DNA of 64,000 nucleotides from Pempheris klunzingeri (taxonomy: Eukaryota; Chordata; Actinopteri; Acropomatiformes; Pempheridae). The first letter of the stretch is position 1. Every line of letters starts with the position of its first letter. Location: assembly GCF_042242105.1 (NCBI RefSeq), contig NC_092012.1, forward strand, positions 11,943,470-12,007,469, read 5' to 3'. The notes below the pieces were generated by a model. That model saw only the letters and a list, made by a program, of their open reading frames with translations. It had not been told where the DNA came from and did no database searches. Below, piece after piece: positions 14,601 through 26,601 of this stretch. The position numbers were made by a program, and so were the translations under genes.

Positions 14601-17433
14601 GCCACTATAGACTCGCGCTGCATACATAAGAGTGCGCTGCAACGCCCCATTTTAATCATGGAGGTGTACATAAGCTGTCAATGCTCTGCTCAGTCTTTTA
14701 ACACACAGCAGCTGCCACATTTGTCACCTGTAAGCTCAGCTGTTACTTGCCGCTGCCACTGTGCCACCCCATCATCCACCTGTAAAGGATGCTATGCTTG
14801 ATGTTTCCTTGTGTTGGCGAGATCAGAGCCTAGACGCCAAACATCAATGCTATATTGATATATAATCTATTAGAATGGAAATGCTGTTAAAATGACCATA
14901 TTTAGCTAAAATGTCTTAAAGTAACATTCACTTTTCAGCCTAAGTCAGTCCAGTTTTAACGTTGACATGGAAGATTTTTGATCCATACATCATTGGTAAT
15001 TTTTAATGAAACACAGTCCTGTTTTCTGTCTGTATCTGACTTAAGTGCAAGAAAAACTTCTCTGGCCAAAGAGTTCAGTTTTGGAAAGGTCAGGTTTAAG
15101 ATAGTTTGGGTGTTTTAGGTATGTGTTATGCTTTACTTAACAGGTAAAACTGGTACATCAGAATGCCTTGTTTCATTTTTGGTGTATTTTATTCAACTCA
15201 AAATGCTCACCTGTTTAACTGGTTACACTCGATGCAGTTCAATAGGCTCAACAGCAAACATTCATATTTTAAGGAATGCTAATGTCACTCACCCCATTGA
15301 CAGGATAGGTCTTCCAGTCCAGTTCTCCTAGCACTGTCGTCGTGTCCAACAGAACCACTAGAGAGAGCGGGGTGGTGAAAAAGAAAGTCATGTAAAATGG
15401 AAGAGAAAAGTTGGAAGAGTGAAAGAACGACAGCATAAACGCAGAGAGTGACAGGAGAGAGCAGAAAGGGGAAGAGAGAGAGAGAGTGTGTGGGAGAGGT
15501 TGGACAGTGAATTTACAAAGAAGAGAAATGGAGGTGACAAAATGGGAAGAGAGCAGACAATAGTTATCAAGCTGTCAATGAGGAGCTGACAGAGCCGTAA
15601 AGCCCTTATCCGATTCATCCACCTATGAAATAACAGCTCTTAGGAAAGTCCAGGACAGCACCAGCACTAACACAGATCCGCCCTCCGTCTAGGTGAAGTC
15701 TGGAAGATTAAAGCTCTCTTTCTCAGAGGTCAGAAGATTTCTGTGCTACATGACATCAAAGATGAGCCAAAGATGACCAAAGGAGACCGACAGAGGGACT
15801 ACGGGAACTTTAAATATTTAACTAAACAAAATCATTCGAGACAAATACAGTCAGTACGCCAACGTTTACGAGCGATGATGAACCCTTTCAGTAACAATAT
15901 CACATTACTTGGAGTTAAGTTCGCCCGCGAGCCAACTGATATAACTTTGGGATGGAGTGTTTGCCTCCCATCACAGACCTGCAACCATAACTACAATCAT
16001 TCCCTAAACTTAACCATGTGTTTTAGTTACCTGACTCTACCAAAACCTTTTTCATTTGCCCTGACTACAAACTTTTTTTCCTAACTGTAAACACAACTTG
16101 TGAACACATGATGCATCTTGGCCTTGTTGTTCTGAAAATGCAAAATGGGGAGATTGTTCCCCCGAAAGTAAACACACAATGAAAATCAGAACAGTTTCAT
16201 GACTGAACTGACAGACTTAAGACAGGTGGACGGATGGATTTCATGATTTCACTCACACTCACTTCAACCATACTTGTGTTTTTGGTTAAACGTACGTTCA
16301 CGTCTGTCAGCCGTATGTCGAATTCAGACTGTTGGTTATCAGCTGAGCAATGGCTGACCCCTCAGGTTTGTGGCATTGCTCATTTTTCCCAGTGTATTGT
16401 GCACTAGTGGAAAATAACCGACCTCTGTAGGGCATGCAAGTTGTGAAACATGGCATCTCTAGACTGGTCAAAGTCCATCGCTTGGCATGCGGTGTCTTTC
16501 AGCCAAGTCACGCCAAGAATTTATGACTCTAATATCTAGTTAGCCAAGCATTTCAAAACATAAAAACTGTGTATTCTGATCTCAACATTAGTGTTTGGTG
16601 GGGTTTTTTTTATGTTAGCGTGTTAACAGCTGTCTTTCTTTGTGTGCATCCATGACCGCAATTTGTACATACAAGTGTAACGATCTCAAGCTGTCTGCAC
16701 TCTGGTCACGGCTCAGGCATGAAAAGAGCCATTATCTGGCCCTTGCTAAGCCCCCTGAGCCAATTTGATATGATGAATGTGCAATTTCCTTTGTCTCCAC
16801 ACTGCCAGTTAATTACAATCTCTATCAATAAAGTGCGTCCCACTTCAGTGGTCGACATTATAGACCAAAGAGCCACATCTTCAGACGACCTGTCACTTCA
16901 GTGCACAGCGGACTTTGCCAAATCTGGACTAATTTAATGGGGTTGCTCCTGTTTTGAGAACAAGTTAGATAACTAGAGAAGATACACTTTGGTGAGACTA
17001 AATGAACCACTTCAGTATTTACAGAGACTTCATTTAGCCTTGATCCCCTGCTGGTAATTAAGGACTGAATTATAATAAGATAGCCTTCCCTCTGTTCAAA
17101 ATGAGGACATAGAGAGAGAAAGGGAGAGAGACAGAGAGAGACTTTGAGACAAAGAGAGACAGAGAGGTATTGATTTTTGACTAAATTAGAAAAACAATCG
17201 TTCATAATCACGAGCAATGTTCCATACCATGTTTGACAGCAGCAAAAACTTTTCCCCACAAACTCCCCTAACTGTCTGACTTCCATACATACACAAACAC
17301 ACACGCACCCAAACATACATACACAGTAATGTAGTCATAAAATAATTAAATTCCTGCAACCATCTTTGGAGCCAGGAAATAATAGATGACCCAAGACCAC
17401 AGTGCTTAATTTGATACACAGATTTTCTCACTG

Positions 17434-17466
<33 letters not shown>

Positions 17467-20400
17467 GGCATACACATATACCGATGAGTATTTATCAGGC
17501 GACCAAATCACATTACTCTTGTCTGGGTATTGTGTCTGGAAGCATAGTAATCTGCCGCTGTCCTGTTTAAGTTTTCCTGACGACAGGGAAATTGTCACAT
17601 TTTAGAAAATGCGGCAGGCAGTAAATTTCAGGTGATACTTCATTAATACACCTGCACCACTAATGCAGGGCGAGCTGCTCAGTCCGTGAACAAACAAACC
17701 GTTAATGCAATCAGTCATTCCTGTCACTGTTTGAATCGGTAGCTTTTTAGCAATGAGGATCCTGAGACTACAGCATCTGACGCTGAACGTAATGAATGGT
17801 GATGATGTTGCTTGGAGTAAAAAAAAAAAAGAAACAAACCGTGCTATCAGGGATCCAGGGATCACAACTCTTTGTGAGCCGAGCTGAACGAAGTGATTTG
17901 AATCCGCAAAATGACCTCTTATACTTCAGTTTGAAATACATTCTCCTGTGTTATGGAGGCACTGCTTTCTTTACTCCAGACATTTTGAGTGTGTGTGTGT
18001 GTGTGTGTGTTTGTTTACGAGGTTGAGACTGCAGGTGCCATGGTATAAACCATTTCATCTCAAAACTTCCCTGAGGAGTTTTTGACCTCTTGCAGCACTG
18101 TAAACACTTCTGGACTTAAAATACTTAAAAATCAGCTTAGCAAATGTTTTACGAGGCTAGAAATATATTAAAGATATTTGTTAGCCTTTAATTGACTGTA
18201 AAAGTGAAAGAGCATCATGCAGTAAATTAGCATATTTTGAGTGAAAAAAAGTGTAAAGAATTTAATAATAATTTGAAATTTTGGGAAATGCACTTATTGG
18301 CACTTGTAATCCCAGTAAAAATGACAACTTGTCTGTTTTCCATTTCTGTTTGTTGGTGGGTGGCTTGTTTGTTGGTGAGACATTTCCTCACCTAACTCTC
18401 AATAAGGAAACAAAAGAGTATTTCCTTAAGTGTCAAGCTATTCCTTTTACAAATAGGTTTTTAACTGCTTCAGTCACCCGGATATCATGATACATGTTTG
18501 GTGTTTTGAAGAAATTCCTGTAATATGATACCCTCACACTGTGATAGTTTTCTTTGACCTACCATTCCCACCACGCATCACTCCCACCACTTAGCAAATA
18601 CAACAAATCTACTGTCGCAGGTTTCTTCATTTACAGGCACACAGCTTTTATTGAGCTTCCCTGCAAGGGGCTCGTGAACTCTCAAAAGCAAGACATGAAG
18701 TTAGAACCCTCAATTTTATAAGTATTTGGCTGAGGATATTCGAGTAGACAAGCACTTGGCTGAGATTCCCCAGAGAGACAGGCATATCTATAAGGGCCCT
18801 TGCTTTTTTTTTTTTTTTTTTTTTTTACAGTTTCCAGGATGTGGTTTCAGCAAGCCAGAGGAAGAATCATTATTTCCTATGTGAGATGATAATGAAAGTC
18901 GACAACAGCATCTAATTCACCTGATCATGACACAGATGGTGCTGCATCCTTGTATTTAAAGAGGAAGACAGGTGCAGTATCTGCCTGAATGCTCACTCTT
19001 GATATACATTACATAAAAAAAGAACTGCTGAGGTATTTAGTGGTTTAAACGATTAGCTGAGAGTCTTTCCTCTCTTCACATTAAAAATGAGATCATACTA
19101 TTTGAAATTATGAATGGCCTAACTTTATACCGCAACACAAGAACAATGCTGCTTCCTGCTCTCCGTGTACTCTACATGGTGAATTTACAGCGGGTGAGGA
19201 TGCAGACTTTTTACCTTGGATGTGTGACTTTAGCCTCAGGCGTATGTATGTAGCCATCAATTGCATATTTTTTTCCTCTTTTACAAGATTCTGACAATTA
19301 GAGACAGTCAGAGACATTAAACATTGTTTTCAAAAAACATTGGAGGTCACATTAATTAGGTATTTAGCTAATACCAGCCAATAGAGTCTGCTTTTTTTCC
19401 CAGCAGGGCGCTGGGGAACCCTGGGAGGAACTACTCGTGCAGTCAGAGAAAAAAAAAATCCTTGCACGTGGGTTTTGCTTCTATGACAACATATCACTAC
19501 TCTGACCATAGCCGTTATATGACAGACTAGCACCATCCCTTTGCTTTTTATTAAATATTTGTGTCTGTTTGACATTGTTTTTTCACTATGAACACCAGGC
19601 TGAGGATGCTTGCCCGCATTCTTTGTACGGATGAGCTTAATGTCCCTGCTGTTATCACTCAATCTGACAGCTGTAGAGCAAGGAGGATGCGGGTGCATGA
19701 CACGATCTGTTGAAGACAACAATACAGTGAATATCACCGCCTCAACAGTTCAGTGTCGACCGATCTGCTCAGTGCTCCCACAAATGGGCTTTCCTGTCTC
19801 TGTAGTGATAGTGTGTGTCTGACATAAAATTAGAGCTAGACAGACACATACAGTACAAGCATTCCCTCCATTTTCCTGGTGACCAGAGTGATGGATTTTC
19901 AGTCTACTATACGGTTGGTTGCCTGAAAAGGCACTGGTGACGACGCCATTACGCCAATTACAGTTGATATTAAGACATCACATAGACAAGGTGACTTTAT
20001 TTTACAGAATTTACACCAAATGGCCTTCATGTTGACCTCCAAATTACATTTACGGCTAAATAACAAATAAAATACCCTGTTATGTACAGGCAGCATCTCA
20101 TCTCTCTCACTTTCCTCTTGGTCTGAGACGACCATACAAAGGTGATTCACATTCTTTAGAAAACCCACTCCGATACATTGCACCTGGCTAACATATATTA
20201 GCTTGTTTATGCTGTATTTTAAACCCCTCACGTTGTCGTTTTTTCACGTTTACCCTGTGTGCATTCCCTCCCCTTCAAGCCTGTCACCACCACAGGCAGA
20301 CAGGCATCCTGTGGGGAAAACTGAGTGCGCACACACACACACACACACACCCACACACACTCAGAGACACAGAGAAAAATGAAGTGAAAGAGGCTTTGAC

Positions 20401-22576
20401 ATTTGGCTAGAGAAAGGGCTCCTGTCGTCTTTGAAAACGTGTATCCTAAACATTAAACATTCAGGAAGGAATATTAAATTGACCTCTGCAAATGTGCGAA
20501 GTGGACGATGTCAAGAACCCATTACTTTATGGCAACCATTTACCCATCTGACTTGTGAGTCCAACAGAGGAGAGATACAATTATTATGTCTTGTGTTTCT
20601 CATACATATGCAACTGCAAACGCTGCTAATGTGAATTCAGGAAAGTGAGAAGTTATTCTGATACATTGAGTGTCAACCACATGCCCAGCATAATAAAATC
20701 CACGTTTCTTACAAGTGTAAGTGAGGAATCCTCTTGAGACCATATGGGCCAAAGTCTGTTATTTTTCTGCGTGAATATATGAACTCATCATAGAAAACAG
20801 AGACAGAAATAGGCAACTCAAAAGCCTCTGTATAGCTGACAGAGTATGCCAGAGGCTGACATTTGCTTCAACACTTTATGGTCCCTATAGCTCTTGCAGT
20901 GCTTTTGTGCTGTCCGATTTTGCAGGTTAAGTATAATGTCTGAGCCTCTTCCGTAATTTGGCTGATTGAGCATCTGTCGTAAAATTCACGGCAAAGTTAA
21001 TATAATTTCAGATGCATGTGCTTAAAAAGTTAATAAAAGTCAGAGTTAGAGTCGTTCTGTTAGCAGATCAATCAAGTGGAAGATCAGTGGTTTGGTCCCC
21101 AGCTTCTCCAGCCGACATGTCAAAGTGTCCTTGGGCGAGACACCGAACCCCAATTTGCTTCCTAAGTATAACTTTGTGTGTGAATATGTGTGAATGATTA
21201 GTTTTCCCCTGATGGTGGGTTGGCCCATCAGCGCATGAATGGTGTGTGAATGGGTGAAAGTGAATGTAGTGTTTAAGTGCTCTGGTGGTCGTAAAAAGAC
21301 TAGAAAGGCACAATCCAAGTACTGTCCATTTACCATTTACAGTTGCTGTGTTCAGTCATTCAAAGACACGTGAATGTGAAGACTGAGAGCTCGAACAAAA
21401 CCAAGTCTAACATCTGTCTGGGTTCAGGCAACAAACTGACATTTTTACACGACTTTTGAGACTGTAAATGTATAAATGTGCATTGTTTGACAAATTCAGC
21501 CTTTAACTGATATATTAAAAAAAGTAACTCAAACATGATTATCCCTGCCAGAGATGTGTTGTAAACTATAGGCTAAACAGTATCAGTGATATTGGGAGTA
21601 CAGACAGATCAGCTGTGCGCTGCTGCTAAAACCAGGAGGCTGACAACACGTCCTGGTCCAGCCAGCAAACTGACAATTTTGGATGCATTTTGAAGCTATA
21701 AATCTATCTTTAAATTTGCGGTCTTTGTAAAAATTCAGAAACCCCTTTTCTTTTGAGACAGAGTAGGTGTAAAAACTAAACAAAACATTATCACTGCTCT
21801 GTTCAGCCATGTCCAGAGGTGGGTGTTGTGAGCTATAGAGCATCAGTGATGCATCTACCGAAACCAAGGCTGACACCTCTTGGTTCAGCCAACTAACTGG
21901 CATTTTTGCAGGCATTCTGAGGCTGTACAATAAAAGAGTAATTTTCTTTCTAAATTCAGAACCAGACTTATGACACCTTGCTAGAAAAGGTAACAAAAAA
22001 CATTATTATCATCACCATGGTTAGTCTTTCAAAGATGTGTAAGCTCTGCAGTGATTATGACAAATAAATCTACTGAAACCAAGACCTACATCCCTCTGTC
22101 CAACCAACAGATTTAAATTTCCACCTGCATTTTGTGGCTATTAATTCATGTTTAAATGTTTTTCTCAGTAACAAATAGATCCACTGTCATCTCACGCTTA
22201 AACCAAGAGACATATCCTCAAACAACAAATTCACATTGGAGGGACACAGCAGACACCTCAAGTACAACACATAAGTCACCCAGGTGTAAATATACTTATT
22301 TTGTTTAAAGTCTTTAGTATGTAAGTTGGTTTATTTATTCTTTTGATGGTTGCAGACCGTAAAACCTTTGTGTTTTGCATGTTGCGTAATGGGGAGCGCA
22401 GAGAATCAGCGTTGTTGGAGAAGACTTTAAAACGGTCATACGTGGCGCATCCACCCTCCATCTAAGTCTGTGGCGGGGTGTCTGCCTTCACACTCACCTT
22501 GGTTCGTGGTCCCGGGGTCCGACAGGATACTTTCAAGCAAGATCAGAAACACACAGTATTTCCCACCGGAGCACAT
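2420..22576 (-). CDS. epha6: Eph receptor A6, 5' part (signal peptide and ligand-binding domain), 3' end off the left edge
   Basis: Receptor tyrosine kinase for GPI-anchored ephrin-A ligands, acting at the cell surface in axon guidance and cell sorting. I join exons 22576-22498, 15357-15293, 3775-3647, 3163-3014, 2926-2765 and 2648-2420; all junctions have GT-AG signals and keep frame, giving 271 codons plus one base. Residues 1-26 are a signal peptide with a hydrophobic core ([12 protein letters not shown]). Residues 27-195 form the ephrin-binding domain ([76 protein letters not shown]). Residues 196-271 start the Cys-rich region ([35 protein letters not shown]). DTTTVLGEL and WDAITEMDE point to EPHA6 rather than EPHA3, A4, A5 or A7, from memory of the family. 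The next codon starts with G, as expected for the usual Ala-Cys. Fibronectin III repeats, transmembrane, kinase and SAM domains are not in the window. Assignment to Eph is certain; to A6, strong. Confidence 0.9.
2765..2926 (-). CDS. epha6: epha6 exon 3, third part (ephrin-binding domain)
   Basis: 162 nt, 54 codons, phase 0 at both ends, acceptor tttaag|GTG and donor AAG|gtcagt. It encodes [10 protein letters not shown] to CIALVSVK, including the highly conserved [16 protein letters not shown] segment. Confidence 0.9.
3014..3163 (-). CDS. epha6: epha6 exon 3, second part (ephrin-binding domain)
   Basis: 150 nt, 50 codons, phase 0 at both ends, acceptor cctcag|GTA and donor AAG|gtttgt. It encodes [17 protein letters not shown], then [17 protein letters not shown], ending at RPTDYAK. 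Confidence 0.9.
3647..3775 (-). CDS. epha6: epha6 exon 3, first part (ephrin-binding domain)
   Basis: 129 nt, 43 codons, phase 0 at both ends, acceptor atacag|TGG and donor AAAGG|gtctgg. It runs from [10 protein letters not shown] to WIQRQAAQR and includes the conserved [15 protein letters not shown] stretch. In mammals this is the beginning of one large exon. Confidence 0.9.
6800..7280 (-). repeat. diverged interspersed repeat (same family as 30750-31150)
   Basis: On the minus strand it repeats segments found in the copies at 30750-31150 and 42365-42850: ATCTCAACA, TGCTAACA-rich steps with GCTAA, and TTGCCGATA-like spacers. This family is widespread in percomorph genomes; I do not know its formal name. 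Confidence 0.5.
9896..9966. repeat. pair of short hairpins with GGGTCA/TGACCC arms
   Basis: TTTGGGTCA-TCGG-TGACCCAAA at 9896-9917 and TGGGTCA-TTGA-TGACCCA at 9949-9966. The arms are perfect and both loops have four bases. Confidence 0.75.
10085..10324. repeat. two (CA)n runs
   Basis: Runs at 10085-10104 and 10300-10324, separated by unique sequence. Confidence 0.85.
11441..12581. mobile_element. non-coding element with 20-bp terminal inverted repeats
   Basis: The left end TTAAAGGTGCAATTTGTAAG and the reverse complement of the right end, TTAAAGGTACAATATGCAAG, match at 17 of 20 positions. TTAA stands at both edges. The 1.14 kb interior has no transposase frame and is GC-richer near 11990-12390. 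Confidence 0.6.
15293..15357 (-). CDS. epha6: epha6 exon 2
   Basis: A 65-nt exon between ctctctctag and a gtgagtgac donor. It encodes residues 27-48 at the start of the ephrin-binding domain: [12 protein letters not shown], then D, then WKTYPVNG. The size matches the short second exon of other Eph genes. Residue 40 is Asp where family members have Gly (GELGW). Confidence 0.9.
17440..17466. repeat. (CA)n microsatellite
   Basis: About 13 CA units. Confidence 0.9.
17989..18011. repeat. (GT)n microsatellite
   Basis: About 11 GT units. Confidence 0.9.
20330..20362. repeat. (CA)n microsatellite
   Basis: CA run with one CC interruption. Confidence 0.9.
21045..21345 (+). mobile_element. tRNA-derived SINE-like repeat
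   Basis: AGTGGTTTGGTCCCCAGCTT resembles a tRNA-type B box. It is followed by GTGTCCTTGGGCGAGACACC, a TGAATGGGTGAAAGTGAATG segment and an end reading GTCCATTTACCATTTA, an arrangement typical of a common fish SINE. Recognised from memory. Confidence 0.55.
21397..22240. repeat. diverged tandem array, unit about 215-232 bp
   Basis: The anchor AAACCAAG followed by a CTGACA-like block and AACTGACATTTTTGCA-like block recurs at about 21398, 21629, 21861, 22076 and (shortened) 22200. Spacings are 231, 232, 215 and 124 bp. Units are clearly related but well diverged. Confidence 0.65.
22498..22576 (-). CDS. epha6: epha6 exon 1, coding part
   Basis: The ATG at 22576-22574 is the first in its open frame for at least 90 nt upstream. 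It encodes a 26-residue hydrophobic leader ending in TTNQ, and the exon stops at a consensus donor (G|gtgagtg) in phase 1. The partial codon joins exon 2 to give Gln-Val-Val-Leu-Leu-Asp, as in EPHA6. The 5' UTR continues to higher coordinates; I could not place its start. Confidence 0.85.
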
Positions 22577-23128
22577 CGTTGAGTCAGACACGAGTGCGCA
22601 CGGAACTAAAACGCTGCGCGGACTCCTAAATAGATCCCAAAAATGAAAAGGTGAGGAGGTTTCATCAATGAGGCTACTGAAATCGTCCCAGTATCCACAC
22701 TCTCGGATCCAAAGGAGTTGCTTATTTCTTATTTATTTATTTTTCAGCCAAGCACCCCGAACCCTCCCATGTGGAGACGCGACCAGCCATTGCGCACCAC
22801 ACAATTTTTTTTTTTTTAAAAATAAGAAAAAAAGGCAAATGGGGCTGAAAGAAGTTCAAAAATAAAAAAATAAATAAAATGGATGTTGTCTGGAAAGCTC
22901 AGAACACGGACAGGTCGACGACGGCAAGCGCAGACTATCCTCAAAGTCTCCAAAAGCGAACTTCCCCGATGAGTGTTTGTGGCGAAGTCAGTCTGTTTGT
23001 CTTTGAATATTTTTTGATCTGAAAACAAACGAGAGAGAAGCGGGGAGAGAAAAGGAGGAAAACCCCGCGAACTTCCCGCCTCACTTTCAACCAGTGCATC
23101 CCTCACAGTGTCTCTGGATCACTGCGTG

Positions 23129-23172
<44 letters not shown>

Positions 23173-23180
23173 TCTCAGGA
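22577..23180 (-). promoter_or_regulatory. epha6: probable epha6 5' UTR and promoter region
   Basis: The minus strand upstream of the epha6 ATG is richer in CpG than its surroundings and carries a long GA run (CT on the plus strand, 23130-23177). No TATA box was identified. The extent is a guess based on position; the start site is unknown. Confidence 0.4.
23130..23177. repeat. (CT)n microsatellite
   Basis: Nearly pure CT over 48 bp, one G interruption, about 550 bp upstream of the epha6 start codon. Confidence 0.9.
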
Positions 23181-23585
23181 TAGGAGGGATGCTCTGGCGC
23201 AGGCAGAGAAGCCGATTTCTTTTCTTTTCTTTCTTTTCTTTAAATTTTTTTTTTTTTTTTACCACAACCAGATACTTGGGATCCCAAGTCCATTTGTGCA
23301 AATCTTGCTCGTGCCTTGTGATTTCTCACCTCATCTCTCACTTTACATCATATAAAGCGTCCGTCGTTGCCGCCAGACGCTATTGATTCTTCTGGGGAGA
23401 TGGAAGGAAATATGAAGCCATTATTATTAAACTCTTGTATCACTTCTTTGCCATGATGTAGGTTATACCTGCATTGGATTATGTTGTAAGGAATAGTAAT
23501 GTGTCTGGGGCAGTTTCTATTTATGGTGGCAGGGGAGGAAGGCGAGCAGACAGAGTATAAGCTGATATAGGGCATAGTTGAAGCA

Positions 23586-23617
23586 GACACACACACACAC
23601 ACACACTCACACACACA
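23586..23617. repeat. (CA)n microsatellite
   Basis: CA run with one T interruption. Confidence 0.9.
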
Positions 23618-25554
23618 TTTAAAGGTATTCATTTACATGTGTGAGTGAAAATTTAAAGCAATGCTTTGCAGTCTATTCCTGGTCTCTAATTAAATGTTCC
23701 TCTTGCTCGCCATCACAGATTTATGAAACCCAACAGTGATTCATTGTCATTGTTCTGTCAAGACATTTATATTGCTGTATACGTTTGCAAACAGACAGAG
23801 GGGGGGGAAAAAAAAGATCAATAAATTAAAAATAATACATGGTGATTTCATCAGCAGCACAAACAACAGAAAATCCAAACACCTCTTTCGCTTGTCATTT
23901 TAGGAGGATTACCCTTTTAATCATTTAATGTGCTTGACTGTACATTTCCATATTTCAGATTTATGTCAGATTACGGTGGATATGTCCCAGCAGTGGGTAT
24001 CTGCTCATTAGAAGTGAACCCACTCATCACTTTTACATTGTAATTGAGCTTTGATTAAAGCACGTCCTGACACAAAGAGTTTCATCCTCGCTTCAAACGC
24101 TCCCACCTGTCCTGACCAATGGCCTGTGAGCTTTAATCTGTAACACAATAGTGGAGATGGCTGCTAATGGAAGTCCACTGGGACCCACAGTCAGAGAGAA
24201 AGCATAACGACCCACTGGCCTCCAGAGTCACAGCTCAGCTGTTGGAGGATAAAGGTGCTGCTTGCACTGATGCTTTTCATCACTCACTCATTGTCTGTTT
24301 GAGTGACAGCTCAACTAGTTGCTGGCTGCATTGACAATAGCATTGCGGCATTTGGACAGGATATACAGTTCACCGAGGGTAGCATGTGGTTGCTGAAGAT
24401 AGGCTATCTATTGAATGTTGTTTATGGCCTTGTTCGGAACACAAATGGTGTTGCAGATACTCAGTGGATGTAGATGTCTAGGTTACTAGTCTTGTGCAGA
24501 GACAGCGAGTCACCAAGATGAGTGCTAAACTTAACTTTGTTGCCTTGCTGCAGGTTTAACGTTAATGTCATACTGAACCATTTCTTAAAAGCCAAGCTAA
24601 GATGTCCTCCAGGTGTAAGGTCCATGGGTAAAACAAGGCGACTGCCTGGGGTCTCCCTTTGTCCACGTTTCTTGGTTTCGTTTCTGTATTCACCTTTAAC
24701 CCATGTCATGAATAATTGTTATTTTCAAAAGTTTCTTTTCGTTACCTCTTTGCGTCCAATATTCTCATAAGTACACAAGTACATCGAAGCTTAGAAACTC
24801 GTCCCAAACATCACTTCAGTTACAGTACAGTTTATAACATCCCTGGAAAACTTTCCTTTTAGACAAATACAGACGTAGAACATGGTTTTGTTTATGTAAT
24901 GAAAAAGAGTCTGGTTACCTTACCTGGGACCCCAAAAGGATAAACATTGGACCCTTATCAGGAAGAAAACAGGGCTCATCTCCTCTGTAGCATAGCACCT
25001 CTATGGGCACCTATAATACAACATTTCAGCACCACGGACAGTGACACCAGACTGAGGAAGAGTTTGTCTCTGTGCTAACTTTTTGTCTTACAAGCAAAGC
25101 ATTATTGTGGATCAGACATGCATATTAGAGACAGTAAAAGTCAACCCAGCACCTATTTGAGATGTCTGTATATACATCATGATGTAATACAGAAAAAGAA
25201 GAAGCTGGGAACAGATTTGGTTTGTGTTCATACAGCATTGCTGTGCTGAAAATGTACAGTACAAGACCAATGATTGACTGTACTCACTATAAGCTGACCA
25301 CAAGCCCCTTTGTTTCATTTATTTATTTATTTTTGTTTTTAATTTTGCCTCTCCCTCTGTTGTATTGTCCGTTCGTATCTGGTGTTTGAAAGACTAGGCA
25401 TGTCTGCTGATTCTAATGGTCCATTTTAAGCCATTTACTTCCTACAGAGTGAAAGGAACATAGCTGCTTTCCATATTTTCATGATTCTATTTTTGCCCTA
25501 CGAGCAGCAGGGCTGAAGGATGGCAGTTTCATTTGTTTGTCCATCTGTTTGAGC

Positions 25555-25720
25555 AAAACATTTGTTCAAAGCATGATATCTCAACAGTTGGCCGGTTCCA
25601 TGAAATTTGGTGTGGCTATTCATGATGTCCTGACAGACGATTTCTCATTTGTTCCATGCTGCTGTCAGATTTTTTCACCTAACCAACAAGTTGGTAGCGG
25701 ACAAGTTACCTCAAAAATGT
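25555..25720 (+). repeat. partial copy of the same interspersed repeat
   Basis: Has the ATCTCAACAGTTGG and CCATGAAATTTGG blocks shared with other copies, then diverges. Confidence 0.45.
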
Positions 25721-26259
25721 TCAGCTGTATTCCAATCAACACGTCATTCATTTTTAAGAATACTCTGATCTTAATATTTCAGGTGAACCATCTGACCTTT
25801 TCCAATGCTAAATCAGTGGAATACTCTCTTTCTCTCACTCTTAAAGAAATATCAGAATCTCATTAACATATTTCCACAAAGCATACTGCGTGCACTTGTG
25901 CTCCCCAGAGGATTAATCATTCCCATTTTGAACACTAATGAGCCACTGCATCACTTACAAGAAAACGCTGTCCACACACAGTATATAAAAAGCTAACCGT
26001 CATTGCCATGAAAATTTCCCACCACATTCATGCTTCAAAGAAGATTTTGGTTTTAATTATGATATATCAACTAGCATCACTCTCAAGACAGACCTTTTAT
26101 GTTTTTAAACTGGACTACTGTTAATTATCTGAAATGAACATCACATCCTCAGGAGGTTACTAATAGGGTTTTAGGCTTTTGTATAGCTTCCTCCGCACAT
26201 TTGACTCATTTCATAAATCTGCTTTTTGTAGCACTCCTTAAGTTTTACATGCTGCATAT

Positions 26260-26400
26260 TCTTTTTGTTTATTTAACAGGACCAGTGAACATTAATAAAC
26301 ATGGCTGGTAAATGCCGCAGAGTTGGCCAAGAGGCTATTTTTAATCTGAAGTCCGAATATATGATTAAAATGACTGCAGAGCAATAATAAAACTCGAAAG
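26260..26400 (+). repeat. dispersed fish repeat
   Basis: TTTATTTAACAGGACCAGTG, ACATTAATAAACATGG and AAGAGGCTATTTTTAATCTG are in the order known for a common teleost repeat; family unnamed here. Confidence 0.45.
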
Positions 26401-26601
26401 TGCAATTTCTGGAGAAATTGCGGTGGGAATGCTGTCTGCTGCCGCCGCCATGCCGCTCCGCCGCTGTCACGCTAAGATGCTGCTCTAATGTTGCGCTGCT
26501 CCTTTCACGCAGCTCTGCTGCCACCTGGTGGCTCAAACGTCAGTAATATGCTGCTGCTCCTCTCGTGCTCCCTTACTGATGGTACTGTTTTCATTGGGAT
26601 G

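Larger units (their letters stand above)
3776..15292 (-). other. epha6 intron 2 (11.5 kb)
   Basis: Between the two ligand-domain exons I see no further exon. It contains an interspersed repeat at about 6800-7280, CA runs near 10085-10104 and 10300-10324, a pair of hairpins at 9896-9966, an inverted-terminal-repeat element at 11441-12581, and a repeat-like stretch near 13610-13740 that resembles a dispersed fish sequence. Confidence 0.65.
15358..22497 (-). other. epha6 intron 1 (7.1 kb)
   Basis: No coding exon recognised. It holds a purine-rich block at 15361-15560, microsatellites at 17440-17466, 17989-18011 and 20330-20362, a 23-base T run at 18804-18826, a tRNA-SINE-like repeat at about 21045-21345, and a diverged tandem array at 21397-22240. 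Confidence 0.65.

Noticed and set aside
21583-21996. 137-aa minus-strand frame
   Set aside because: Lies within the diverged tandem array; no similarity to known proteins.
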